The position numbers and the translations under genes are program-made. Below are positions 55,833 to 64,000 of a DNA stretch of 64,000 nucleotides, piece after piece (the stretch's first letter is position 1; each line of letters starts with the position of its first letter). The stretch is from assembly GCF_000418365.1 (NCBI RefSeq), contig NC_021663.1:1550001-1614000 (forward strand). The letters are read 5' to 3'. Below the pieces are notes generated by a model, which saw only the letters and a program-made list of their open reading frames with translations, had not been told where the DNA came from and searched no databases. Source of the DNA: Corynebacterium terpenotabidum Y-11. Its GTDB lineage: Bacteria > Actinomycetota > Actinomycetes > Mycobacteriales > Mycobacteriaceae.

Positions 55833-57391
55833 TCCCTTACTCCTTCGCGCTCACCGGTGAACATGTCGACGGCGTCAAGGACCTCCCCGACCCCCGGACG
55901 GTCCCCCTCGGCAAGGTCAGTCAGAGTCCAGGCCACCCGGAGCGTCCGGTCGACACCCCGGTGGGACAGGTCCCCCTGCCACAGCCGGTCCTGCAGCACC
56001 AGCATTGCCGCCTCCGCCGCCGGAAAATCCCGGCGCAGTACCGGACCGGGGACGTCGGCGTTGGTCCGCCAGGTCCCCTGCCACCGCGACGCCGCCCGGT
56101 CGCGGGCGGCGAGAACCCGGTCGCGGACCACCGCCGAACTCTCCGCGGGCTCACCGGCAAGTCCGGCGGTGGAGCTGCGGTCCCCTCCCGTCCCGGCGAG
56201 GATGTCAATGCGGTCACGCAGTGGCCCGGAGATCCGCTGGAGGTAACGGTCCCGCACTCCGCCCCGGCACCGGCAGTCGGCCGGTTCCTCCGCCCCGCAC
56301 GGACACGGATTGGAAGCGATCACCAGCTGGAACCGGGCGGGTAACACGACGGTGCGCCGGACCCGTTCCACCGACACCGTCCCGCGTTCCACCGGAACCC
56401 GCAGCCCCTCGAGGACCTGGCGCGACACCTCCGGAGCCTCATCGAGGAACAGGACGCCGTGATGTGCCAGGCTCACCGCCCCGGGCCGGATGCGGCCTGC
56501 CCCGCCGCCGATGAGGGACGGCAGCGTCAACGAAGGGTGCGGGGCGACGAAGGGCCGGGTCCGCTGCCAGATCGTCGCCAAGTCACCCTTGTCCGCCGCC
56601 ACCGAATGGACCGCAGCCGCCTCCAGCTGCTCTTCGTCGTCGAGCGGTGGAAGGATCCCCGGCAGTCGTTCGGCGAGCATGGACTTCCCCGACCCCGGTG
56701 GCCCGGAGAGCCACAGGTGGTGCCCTCCTGCTGCGGCGGTCTCCAGCGCCCGACGTGCCGCCTGCTGTCCGGTGACCTCCGCCAGGTCCGGGACCGGCAC
56801 AGTGGCGTCAGGCGGTGGTGGTCCGGCGGGAACCCCGGCGTCACTTCCCGTCTCCCCCTGCACCCAGGGCAGCAGCTGATGCAGATGATGCAGCCCACTC
56901 ACGTCGATCCCGGTCACCCTGGTCGCCTCGATGAGGTTGTCGACCGGCACAGCAGCCCGTCGGAAGCCCGCCTGTCGGGCGGCCAGCAGCATCGGGAGGA
57001 CACCCGGGACGTCCCGGACCGTCCCGTCGAGTCCGAGTTCTCCGATGACGACCCCGTCCCTGGCATCCGTGGCGGCGACAGTGCCCTGGGCGACCAGGAT
57101 GGCGAGCACCATCGGCAGATCGAACCCGGACCCGGACTTCGGTACCGAAGCCGGTGACAGGCTGACCACCACCCGCGACTTCGGCCACTGCAGTCCGGAG
57201 TTGATCACCGCCGAGCGGACACGGTCGCGGGCCTGGACAACAGCGGCGTCTCCCAGGCCGACGATGTTCATCCCGGGCAGCCCCCGGCTGATGTCGCAGT
57301 CGACGGTGACCGGGATGCCGGTGAGCCCGTCGATGCCCATCCCGCATGCCTGGCCGACCCGCACCGGGGAACGGTCGCTGACGGTCACCAT
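55829..57391 (-). CDS. comM: Mg chelatase-like AAA+ ATPase ComM/YifB
   Basis: 520 residues. N-terminal ChlI domain (GLPGMNIVGLGDAAV), Walker A GPPGSGKSM near 230, Walker B FLDEAPE, C-terminal domain with the CDCRC-type zinc motif (CPCGAEEPADCRC). It is a branch-migration helicase in transformation. It overlaps yraN by 7 bases. Confidence 0.92.
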   Translation of the reverse strand: MVTVSDRSPVRVGQACGMGIDGLTGIPVTVDCDISRGLPGMNIVGLGDAAVVQARDRVRSAVINSGLQWPKSRVVVSLSPASVPKSGSGFDLPMVLAILVAQGTVAATDARDGVVIGELGLDGTVRDVPGVLPMLLAARQAGFRRAAVPVDNLIEATRVTGIDVSGLHHLHQLLPWVQGETGSDAGVPAGPPPPDATVPVPDLAEVTGQQAARRALETAAAGGHHLWLSGPPGSGKSMLAERLPGILPPLDDEEQLEAAAVHSVAADKGDLATIWQRTRPFVAPHPSLTLPSLIGGGAGRIRPGAVSLAHHGVLFLDEAPEVSRQVLEGLRVPVERGTVSVERVRRTVVLPARFQLVIASNPCPCGAEEPADCRCRGGVRDRYLQRISGPLRDRIDILAGTGGDRSSTAGLAGEPAESSAVVRDRVLAARDRAASRWQGTWRTNADVPGPVLRRDFPAAEAAMLVLQDRLWQGDLSHRGVDRTLRVAWTLTDLAEGDRPGVGEVLDAVDMFTGEREGVRE

Positions 57392-57801
57392 CCGTCGACC
57401 CCCTCGTAGTGGGTGATCTCCCCGGCGGTGATGTCGAGGACGTCGATGCGCAGACTGCCCGGATTGAGACCCGGATGCTGTGCCAGCCAGTCCCGGGCAG
57501 CGTGGCGTACCGCGGCGAGTTTGGCCGGAGTGATGGCCTCCGCTCCCGCCCCGTAACGGTCATTGAGGCGCCATTTGACCTCAACAAAGACCACGGCAGG
57601 ATGGTCAGGATGGTCGGGTGGGGTGCGCAGGACAATGTCCACCTCTCCGCGTCGGGTGAAGAAGTTGCGGTCGAGCAGGTCATAGCCGCGGTCGATGAAC
57701 CAGGCGGCGGCGGTGTCCTCCCCTCGGGCGCCGACGGTACGGAGATTCCGGCGGTGCCGGTGGTTGTGAACCTGTCCAGATGTGCGGTGTGTGTCAGTCA
57801 T
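57385..57801 (-). CDS. UPF0102 (YraN) family nuclease-like protein
   Basis: 138 residues. RGEDTAAAWFIDRGYDLLDRNF, RRGEVDIVL and VFVEVKWR give the E-D-ExK core of the PD-(D/E)XK fold. Function is unclear. ATG 57801 was chosen as the family's N-terminus begins near it. It starts the yraN-comM-dprA operon. Confidence 0.85.
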   Translation of the reverse strand: MTDTHRTSGQVHNHRHRRNLRTVGARGEDTAAAWFIDRGYDLLDRNFFTRRGEVDIVLRTPPDHPDHPAVVFVEVKWRLNDRYGAGAEAITPAKLAAVRHAARDWLAQHPGLNPGSLRIDVLDITAGEITHYEGVDGW

Positions 57802-58003
57802 GGAGGAACTGTGGCACACCGACCGGACTGCTCCGGGCGGCCCGGACCTGAAACCCCAGGAGCCTGTGGACAACCAGACCCCTGTGGACAAGTTTTCCGG
57901 TCCTGCCCCACCCCAACAGCAGCGAGGCAGGCGACGAAGAGCACCGGAAGGCGCCTGAGGCCTGGGCGGACGAGATAACCGGAGAAGCTAGGTGAGGTGA
58001 GGC

Positions 58004-58031
58004 TTGCCACTGTCTATTGTCCGGGTAGGAT
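58004..58031 (+). promoter_or_regulatory. Promoter for the MFS gene
   Basis: TTGCCA (58004-58009), 16 bases, TAGGAT (58026-58031), about 58 bases before ATG 58090. Confidence 0.45.
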
Positions 58032-58089
58032 GGCCCCGGTCCCGATCGCCGAACCTACTGACCGCCTGACATCCCGGAAGTGCCGCACC

Positions 58090-59412
58090 ATGACGACCCT
58101 GCCCCCTGCCCCCGAATCCCGGGTCGACGATCAGATCCGGATCCTGCTCACGGTCACCTTCGTGACCGTGCTGGCGCAGATGTCCCTGAGCCCGGTGATC
58201 GCCCCGCTGGCCCGGAACGTTGGCATGGCCGACTGGCAGGTCGGGGTGACGGTCAGCGCCGCCGCCCTGATGGTGGCATTGACCAGCCCGTTCTGGGGAC
58301 GCCGGTCGCAGTCGGCAGGACGCCGCCACGTGTTGACCGTCGCCCTGTCCACCGCAGCGGCCGCCACCGCCCTATTCGCCGCCGTCGCCGCAGCGGGCAT
58401 GGCAGGAGCGGTCGGCGGCATCGGTCTGTTCCTGCTGTTCCTGCTGCTGCGAGGCGTCCTGTTCGGCGCGTCGATGGCCGCCGTCCCGCCGACCGCACAG
58501 GCCGCCATCGCCGATGTCACCACCGCCGGTGACGGAACGGTGGACACCGACGCCAGGGTGAAGGGCATGTCACGCCTCGGGGCGACACAGGGCGTCGGCC
58601 AGGTCCTCGGCTCCGCACTCGGCGGTCTGCTGGCGGTGTTCGGGCTGATGGTCCCGCTGGTCGCTGTACCTCTCCTGCTCGTGATGGCTGTGGTGCTTGT
58701 CCGCACCCGGCTGCGTCCCCAACCGACGACGGAACTGGTGAAGCGGCCGCGCTCCGTGAGCCCTGGCGACCGACGCGTCCTTCCGTTCCTGCTCTGCTGC
58801 TTCGGCATGTATCTGGCACTCGGGTTCATCCAGATCATCGTCGGCTTCCTCGTCCAGGACCGGCTCGACGTCACCGACGACACCGCCGGACTGCTCACCG
58901 GACTCGCCCTGCTCACCGCCGGGGCTGGTGTGGTGACCGCACAGGTGGTCATCGTGCCGCGTAGTGGATGGGGGCCAGGAACGCTGCTCCGTGTCGGAGC
59001 GGCCGCCGCCACCGTCGGCTTCCTCCTGCTCATCCCCGCCCCGTCATCGACCACGCCCACCGCGGCACTGCTCTACATCGGGGTGGGGGTGGTGGCACTC
59101 GGGATGGGTACGGCGACACCGGGTTTCACCGCCGGGGCAAGCCTCCAGGTCACCGTGGAGGAGCAGGGTGGCGTGGCCGGACTGTTGACCGCCGCGATGG
59201 GACTGACCATGGTCGTCGCCCCGACCGCCGGCACGCTGCTGTACGGCGCGGGTGAGGTGTACCCGGTGGTGGCCGGGGCCGTCGTCACCGCATGCGTCGC
59301 CGTGGGAACCCTGTGCAGTCCCCGACTGCGACGGTCCACCCCGGTCGTCCCGGTCGCTCCGAGGTCTACTCCGGCAGCCGAAGATCCGGCTTGTCGAGTT
59401 CCTCGATGTTGA
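58090..59412 (+). CDS. MFS transporter (DHA1-like)
   Basis: 440 residues, twelve hydrophobic segments, GRRSQSAGRRH loop between helices 2 and 3 as in multidrug exporters. Substrate unknown. ATG 58090 was chosen because GGAAGTG lies 7-9 bases upstream; the longer frame starts inside the promoter. Its 3' end overlaps the DUF2469 gene, on the opposite strand, by 47 bases. It interrupts the block that in mycobacteria runs from yraN toward the DUF2469 gene. Confidence 0.82.
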   Translation: MTTLPPAPESRVDDQIRILLTVTFVTVLAQMSLSPVIAPLARNVGMADWQVGVTVSAAALMVALTSPFWGRRSQSAGRRHVLTVALSTAAAATALFAAVAAAGMAGAVGGIGLFLLFLLLRGVLFGASMAAVPPTAQAAIADVTTAGDGTVDTDARVKGMSRLGATQGVGQVLGSALGGLLAVFGLMVPLVAVPLLLVMAVVLVRTRLRPQPTTELVKRPRSVSPGDRRVLPFLLCCFGMYLALGFIQIIVGFLVQDRLDVTDDTAGLLTGLALLTAGAGVVTAQVVIVPRSGWGPGTLLRVGAAAATVGFLLLIPAPSSTTPTAALLYIGVGVVALGMGTATPGFTAGASLQVTVEEQGGVAGLLTAAMGLTMVVAPTAGTLLYGAGEVYPVVAGAVVTACVAVGTLCSPRLRRSTPVVPVAPRSTPAAEDPACRVPRC

Positions 59413-59671
59413 CGTCCTTGTAGGTGATCACGCGGACGTAGCGGACGAACCGCGCCGGCCGGTACATGTCCCACACCCAGGCGTCCGACATCCGCACCTC
59501 GTAGTAAACCTCTCCCCCGGTCTCCCGCGGGATCAACTCCACCGCATTGGCGAGGTAAAAGCGCCGCTCCGTCTCGACAACGTAGCTGAACTGGCTGACC
59601 ACGTCACGGTACTCGCGGTACATGGACAGCTCGACGTTGGCTTCGTAGTCCTCAAGATCCTCGGCACTCAC
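59366..59671 (-). CDS. DUF2469-family protein
   Basis: 101 residues, the same length as the mycobacterial Rv2901c product. EDYEANVELSMYREYRDVV and MSDAWVWDMYRPARFV are conserved. Function unknown. GTG 59671 was chosen because AAGGGG lies 12-16 bases before it and the family starts there. It is 10 bases after rnhB in the rplS-lepB-rnhB block. Confidence 0.88.
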   Translation of the reverse strand: MSAEDLEDYEANVELSMYREYRDVVSQFSYVVETERRFYLANAVELIPRETGGEVYYEVRMSDAWVWDMYRPARFVRYVRVITYKDVNIEELDKPDLRLPE

Positions 59672-59681
59672 GGTGTACGGA

Positions 59682-60383
59682 TCACCCCTTCTGCTGTGTC
59701 TGCTGCTGTGTCTGCTGCGCTGCATGGAGCCACCGCGCATGTGCGGCGGCGACGTTGGAGTAAGTGTAACGGTGCTCCGGCGTCCCACCGAGGAGGCACA
59801 CCGACTCCATGTGCGCGGCCGTTCCATAGCCCTTGTGCCCGGCCAACCCGTACCCAGGGAATCGCCCGTCGAGCTCCACCATCAGCCGGTCCCGGCTGAC
59901 CTTGGCGAGCACGCTGGCCGCCGAAATACACCGGCAGATGAGGTCCCCTTTGACCACCGGAAGGTGCGGCGCGGTGAACCCGTCGACCTTCATCGCGTCG
60001 GTAAGGATGTACCCGGGACGCACCTCGAGCCTGGCCACCGCCCGACGCATCCCACCGAGATTGGCGTGCTGGATGCCCCAGGTGTCCACGTAGGACGCCG
60101 GGATATGCACCACGGAACAGTCCACCGCAACGTCCCGGATGACGTCGAACAGCGCGTCCCGACGCTTCGGGGTGAGCTTCTTCGAATCGGTCAGACCATC
60201 AAGTTCGGGCAGCGGCCCGGGCGGGAGGACGCAGGCGGCGACCGTCACCGGACCGCAACAGGCCCCACGGCCGGCCTCGTCCACACCCACAACCGGTCCG
60301 AGACCTGCCTTGTGCGCCGCCCATTCCAGGGTGCGACCCTCCGGCATGGAGCGCACCGGACGCGCATCCTGCGTCGTCGTCAT
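59682..60383 (-). CDS. rnhB: Ribonuclease HII
   Basis: 233 residues. VGVDEAGRGACCGPV (Asp-Glu pair), LTDSKKLTPKRR and the later Asp in LTDAM-KVDGF and SRDRLM give the RNase HII site. It removes ribonucleotides from DNA. ATG 60383 has GGAG upstream. It ends 10 bases before DUF2469. Confidence 0.93.
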   Translation of the reverse strand: MTTTQDARPVRSMPEGRTLEWAAHKAGLGPVVGVDEAGRGACCGPVTVAACVLPPGPLPELDGLTDSKKLTPKRRDALFDVIRDVAVDCSVVHIPASYVDTWGIQHANLGGMRRAVARLEVRPGYILTDAMKVDGFTAPHLPVVKGDLICRCISAASVLAKVSRDRLMVELDGRFPGYGLAGHKGYGTAAHMESVCLLGGTPEHRYTYSNVAAAHARWLHAAQQTQQQTQQKG

Positions 60384-60402
60384 CTCCGGCCCACCCCTGT
60401 GC

Positions 60403-61221
60403 TCACTTCTGGATGTCGGGGTCGTCCACGCCGCCGATCCTGCTCAGCGGCCACACCTTCGCCTCCACCTTGCCCACGACATTGTCCACCGGAACCGTCC
60501 CCTGCAGCTCATCGCCGAGGTGGTAGCGGGAATCCCCGGAGTTGGTGCGGTTGTCACCCATCACCCAGAGACTGTCGTCCGGGACGGTGACCGGGCCGAA
60601 GTAGGCACCACCGCAGGCGTCCGAGCCGGTGACCGGATCGACCGGGTAGACCGCCGGATCCTGGATGTAGGAACTGTCGACCTCCCGCCCGTCCACCATG
60701 ATGCCGGGATCCCCCTCCAGGCACTGCACGGTCTGACCACCGGTGGCGATCACCCGCTTGACCAGTGTGTTCTCATCCGGCGCGAGAATCCCGATGTAGG
60801 ACAGGGCGGTCTGGATACCGCGCGTGATGCTGTTGTCGGAACGCTGGGAGACATAGGAGTCGTTCCAGGAGTCGGGTCCGACGAAGACGACGACATCGCC
60901 GGGTTCGGGGCTGCGTCCGAACTCGTAGGCCAGCTTGTTGACGAAAATGCGGTCGCCGGTACACCCCTCACAGCCGTGCAAGGTGGGCTCCATGGACTCC
61001 GAGGGAATCTGGTAGAGCCTGCCGACGAAGGTGTTGAACAGGGCCAGCAGGGCCAGGGCGACGACGAGGATGATCGGGAACTCGACCCACCAGGGGTATG
61101 TCTTCTTCTTCCCGCGGCGCTCCTCGTCCGCCCGACGCCGGGCAGCGACCTTCTCCCGCTCCGTCAGGGGTCTGTAGGGCTCACCGGACGGTCCGGGCAG
61201 GGCATTGCTGGCGTGGGTCAC
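60403..61221 (-). CDS. lepB: Signal peptidase I
   Basis: 272 residues. One N-terminal membrane helix (FPIILVVALALLALFNTFV), catalytic Ser in PSESMEPTL near 85-90, catalytic Lys in LVKRVIATGG, and GDNRTNSGDSR. It cuts signal peptides on the outer side of the membrane. GTG 61221 is leaderless (TATCCT, 8 bases before). Confidence 0.95.
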   Translation of the reverse strand: MTHASNALPGPSGEPYRPLTEREKVAARRRADEERRGKKKTYPWWVEFPIILVVALALLALFNTFVGRLYQIPSESMEPTLHGCEGCTGDRIFVNKLAYEFGRSPEPGDVVVFVGPDSWNDSYVSQRSDNSITRGIQTALSYIGILAPDENTLVKRVIATGGQTVQCLEGDPGIMVDGREVDSSYIQDPAVYPVDPVTGSDACGGAYFGPVTVPDDSLWVMGDNRTNSGDSRYHLGDELQGTVPVDNVVGKVEAKVWPLSRIGGVDDPDIQK

Positions 61222-61229
61222 GAAGCCAG

Positions 61230-61235
61230 AGGATA
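61230..61235 (-). promoter_or_regulatory. -10 box, leaderless start of lepB
   Basis: TATCCT on the minus strand, 8 bases before GTG 61221. Confidence 0.45.
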
Positions 61236-61362
61236 CCAGCAGGTCCTGTCAACCCCGGTAAGCCCTCGCCCCGGGTCGAGAGCGGTCGATCCTGACGCTT
61301 TCGGGGATCAGCGACGGAGAACACGGAGTAGTCGACGCGGCAGGACCCGACACCCGACAACG

Positions 61363-61416
61363 AAAACCCCGGCCGGGGCGCCCACTCCTGAGAAAGGAGG
61401 AACGACCGGACCGGGG
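61363..61416 (-). terminator. Rho-independent terminator after rplS
   Basis: On the minus strand CCCCGGTCCGG pairs with CCGGCCGGGG, followed by TTTT; an inner hairpin (CTCCT/AGGAG) lies in the loop. It separates rplS from lepB. Confidence 0.75.
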
Positions 61417-61449
61417 TGGTCGGAGAAGCGCGGAAGAACCGCGGAGAGC

Positions 61450-61791
<342 letters not shown>

Positions 61792-62005
61792 TGTGCACTC
61801 CTAAAGTTCTTGTCGATCGGACAGAGGACCCACGACGACCGAGGGAAAACCATCGGAGACCGGCGCGTTCGTGCCCATACCATTGAATTGTCGTTCCCGG
61901 TCCCGGACGCGCGACAGCGGTCGCGGGACACGCAACCGTTCAAGTATGCCAGCGCACAGACGCCGCGGACAAATCCCGGGTGCTGACCGGCGCTACTGGC
62001 CAGCG

Positions 62006-64000
62006 CTACTGCCCGAAGCCGGCCCGGCGCAGAGCATCGGCCATTGAACCTGCCTGGCCACCACGCTGCCCCTCACGCTGACCATGCGGCTGCTGCTTCC
62101 GCCGGGGTCGGCCATTCTGTCCGCCACCCTGCGGTCGACCCTGACGCTGTCCGCCGTCGCGCCCACCGTCACGCCCACTGTCGCGCCCACCACGGTCCCC
62201 CCGAGTCACCGGGGCACCGGGCTCGTCGGTGAGGCGCAGCGACAGACCGATGCGCGACCGCTCCACATCGACCTCCATGACCTTGACCTTCACGACCTGT
62301 CCGGAACGGACCACCTCATGGGGGTCCTTCACGAACTTGTCGGACATCGCCGAGACATGCACCAGTCCATCCTGGTGCACTCCCACGTCGATGAAGGCAC
62401 CGAAGGCGGCGACATTAGTCACCGTGCCCTCCAGCACCATCCCCGGGGCAAGGTCGGAGATCTTCTCGATCCCCTCCTTCAGTTCAGCGGTCCGGAACTC
62501 CGGGCGCGGGTCACGGCCCGGCTTGTCCAGCTCCGCGAGCACGTCAGTGACCGTGGGCACTCCGAAGGTGTCGTCGGCGAAATCTGCGGGACGTAGGGAC
62601 GCCAGCACCCGGGTGTTGCCCACCAGGTCGGCCACCGCCACCCCGGTCGCCCCGGTGATCTTCCGGACCAGCGGGTAGGCCTCCGGGTGCACGGCCGAGG
62701 CGTCCAAGGGATCGGCGGCACCGTGGATCCGCAGGAATCCGGCACACTGCTCGAACGCCTTCGGACCCAACCGCGGCACGTCCTTGAGCTGACGGCGCGA
62801 GGTGAACGCACCGTTGGCTTCCCGGTGGTGGACGATATTCTCCGCCAGCGTCGCGGTGATTCCGGCAACCCGGCGCAGCAGGGGTGCGGAGGCGGTGTTG
62901 ACGTCCACTCCGACGGAGTTCACCGCGTCCTCCACGACCGAATCCAGGCTGTCGGCGAGCATGACCTGGTTGACGTCGTGCTGGTACTGCCCGACGCCGA
63001 TGGACTTCGGGTCGATCTTCACCAGCTCGGCCAACGGATCCTGCAGACGTCGGGCGATGGACACCGCCCCGCGCAGTGCGACATCCATGTCCGGGAACTC
63101 CTCGGCGGCCAGCTCGGAGGCGGAATACACCGACGCGCCGGCCTCGGAGACGACCACGGGGGTCGGTCGGCTGCCGGTCGCCGCCGAGACCTTGTCCGCG
63201 ATCTCCCGGGCAAGCTTCTCCGTTTCCCGGGACGCGGTGCCGTTGCCGACCGCCATGAGGTCCACGTTGTGGGTGGCACACAACCGGGCAAGCACGTCGA
63301 CGGATTCACTCCACCGGTTACGGGGCTGATGCGGGTAGATCACGACCGTGTCCAGCACCTTGCCGGTCGGATCGACCACGGCACATTTCACCCCGTGGGC
63401 GTAGCCGGGGTCCAGGCCGAGCGTGGCGCGCTGACCGGCCGGAGCGGCGAGCAGCAGGTCGCGCAGATTGCGGGCGAAAACGTCCACGGCGCCGGCGTCC
63501 GCCTTCTCCTTGAGCCGGGTGCGCACATCCACACCTGAGGAGACCTGCAGCTTCGTCCGCCATCCGAAGCGGACGCACTCGGCACGGAACCGGTCGGCGG
63601 CGTCCCCCTTCGGTTCCAGACCCCGGGCCATGGCGATCATGCCCTGGTAAATCTCGTCGTCACCGGGGTCGAGGGTCAGCTGAAGGACCCCTTCGCCCTC
63701 CCCACGCAGCAGGGCCAGGATGCGGTGCGACGGCAGCTCGGTGAACGACTCGGAGAAGTCGAAGTAGTCGCGGAACTTCTGCGCGTCCGCGGATGCCTCC
63801 TTACCCGCCACCACACCGGCGGTCATCGACCCCGTGGCGTAGAACCGTTCCCGGACCTCACCGACCAGGTCGGCGTCGGTGGCAATCTCCTCCAGCACGA
63901 TAGAACGGGCCCCGGTGAGCACCGCCTTGGCGTCGTCGAACCCCTCCGTGATGTAGGACGCCGCCAGCTCCGCCGGGTCGGTGTGGCAGTCGCCGAGCAG
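62006..64000 (-). CDS. Tex-family S1 RNA-binding protein (5' end outside window)
   Basis: 664 residues are visible; full-length Tex is usually about 760-790, so roughly 100 residues lie beyond the right edge, the frame being open to base 64000. Parts: Tex N-terminal region, YqgF-like (LGLDPGYAHGVKCAVVD), helix-hairpin-helix (VGVDVNTAS, LAENIVHHREANGAFTSR), S1 domain (GTVTNVAAFGAFIDVGVHQD), and a Gly/Arg/Gln-rich C-terminal tail of about 60 residues. Tex affects transcription and RNA handling. Confidence 0.93.
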   Translation of the reverse strand: MLGDCHTDPAELAASYITEGFDDAKAVLTGARSIVLEEIATDADLVGEVRERFYATGSMTAGVVAGKEASADAQKFRDYFDFSESFTELPSHRILALLRGEGEGVLQLTLDPGDDEIYQGMIAMARGLEPKGDAADRFRAECVRFGWRTKLQVSSGVDVRTRLKEKADAGAVDVFARNLRDLLLAAPAGQRATLGLDPGYAHGVKCAVVDPTGKVLDTVVIYPHQPRNRWSESVDVLARLCATHNVDLMAVGNGTASRETEKLAREIADKVSAATGSRPTPVVVSEAGASVYSASELAAEEFPDMDVALRGAVSIARRLQDPLAELVKIDPKSIGVGQYQHDVNQVMLADSLDSVVEDAVNSVGVDVNTASAPLLRRVAGITATLAENIVHHREANGAFTSRRQLKDVPRLGPKAFEQCAGFLRIHGAADPLDASAVHPEAYPLVRKITGATGVAVADLVGNTRVLASLRPADFADDTFGVPTVTDVLAELDKPGRDPRPEFRTAELKEGIEKISDLAPGMVLEGTVTNVAAFGAFIDVGVHQDGLVHVSAMSDKFVKDPHEVVRSGQVVKVKVMEVDVERSRIGLSLRLTDEPGAPVTRGDRGGRDSGRDGGRDGGQRQGRPQGGGQNGRPRRKQQPHGQREGQRGGQAGSMADALRRAGFGQ

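Overview
The window is high-GC actinobacterial DNA from a mycolic-acid-bearing Corynebacteriales member, most likely a high-GC Corynebacterium. The evidence is the gene order on the right half (rplS-lepB-rnhB-DUF2469-yraN-comM-dprA-xerC-M23-rpsB-tsf-pyrH-frr-cdsA-rlmN-DUF2631-dxr-rseP-pbp-map, the order known from mycobacteria and corynebacteria), an antigen 85-type mycolyltransferase, and several genes whose -10 box lies 7-8 nt before the start codon, as in the leaderless transcripts common in corynebacteria. No rRNA, tRNA, insertion sequence, integrase of a mobile element or CRISPR array was seen.

Layout. 1-3.1 kb: the end of a magnesium-type P-type ATPase, a hypothetical gene and a protein with a complete RNase HI domain. 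3.1-24.9 kb: a defence island. It opens with a divergent pair (DUF6308-like protein and a DUF262/HNH GmrSD-type protein) followed by a frameshifted small gene and a lipoprotein. The core is a tightly spaced four-gene operon: SNF2 helicase (DrmD-like), a 1536-residue N6-adenine methyltransferase (DrmMI-like), a 2137-residue DEAD helicase with DUF1998 region and a Vsr-like nuclease end (like DrmA and DrmB in one chain), and a UvrD-type helicase that starts with a RelE/ParE-like domain. It resembles class 1 DISARM but has no DrmC phospholipase-D protein and has different fusions; it is the best candidate here for a poorly described system.

25-32.1 kb: a seven-gene minus-strand operon (class III aminotransferase, ABC permease, binding lipoprotein, ATPase, SDR, TauE/SafE exporter, MocR regulator) that together spells taurine uptake, deamination, reduction of sulfoacetaldehyde to isethionate and export, with a TauR-like regulator: nitrogen scavenging rather than sulfur scavenging. 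32.4-40.2 kb: mycolyltransferase, a small membrane-anchored unknown, three tandem TM2-domain paralogues with Tyr/Gln/Gly-rich N-termini, an AgcS-type amino acid:sodium symporter, a zinc alcohol dehydrogenase and a carboxymuconolactone decarboxylase-like protein.

40.2-64 kb: conserved housekeeping block for translation (map, frr, tsf, rpsB, rlmN, rplS), isoprenoid and phospholipid synthesis (dxr, cdsA), cell wall (PBP-lipo, M23 peptidase), membrane proteolysis and secretion (rseP, lepB), nucleotide and nucleic-acid metabolism (pyrH, rnhB, tex, xerC, dprA, comM, yraN). ispG, which in relatives lies between rseP and the pbp gene, is not present at that place.
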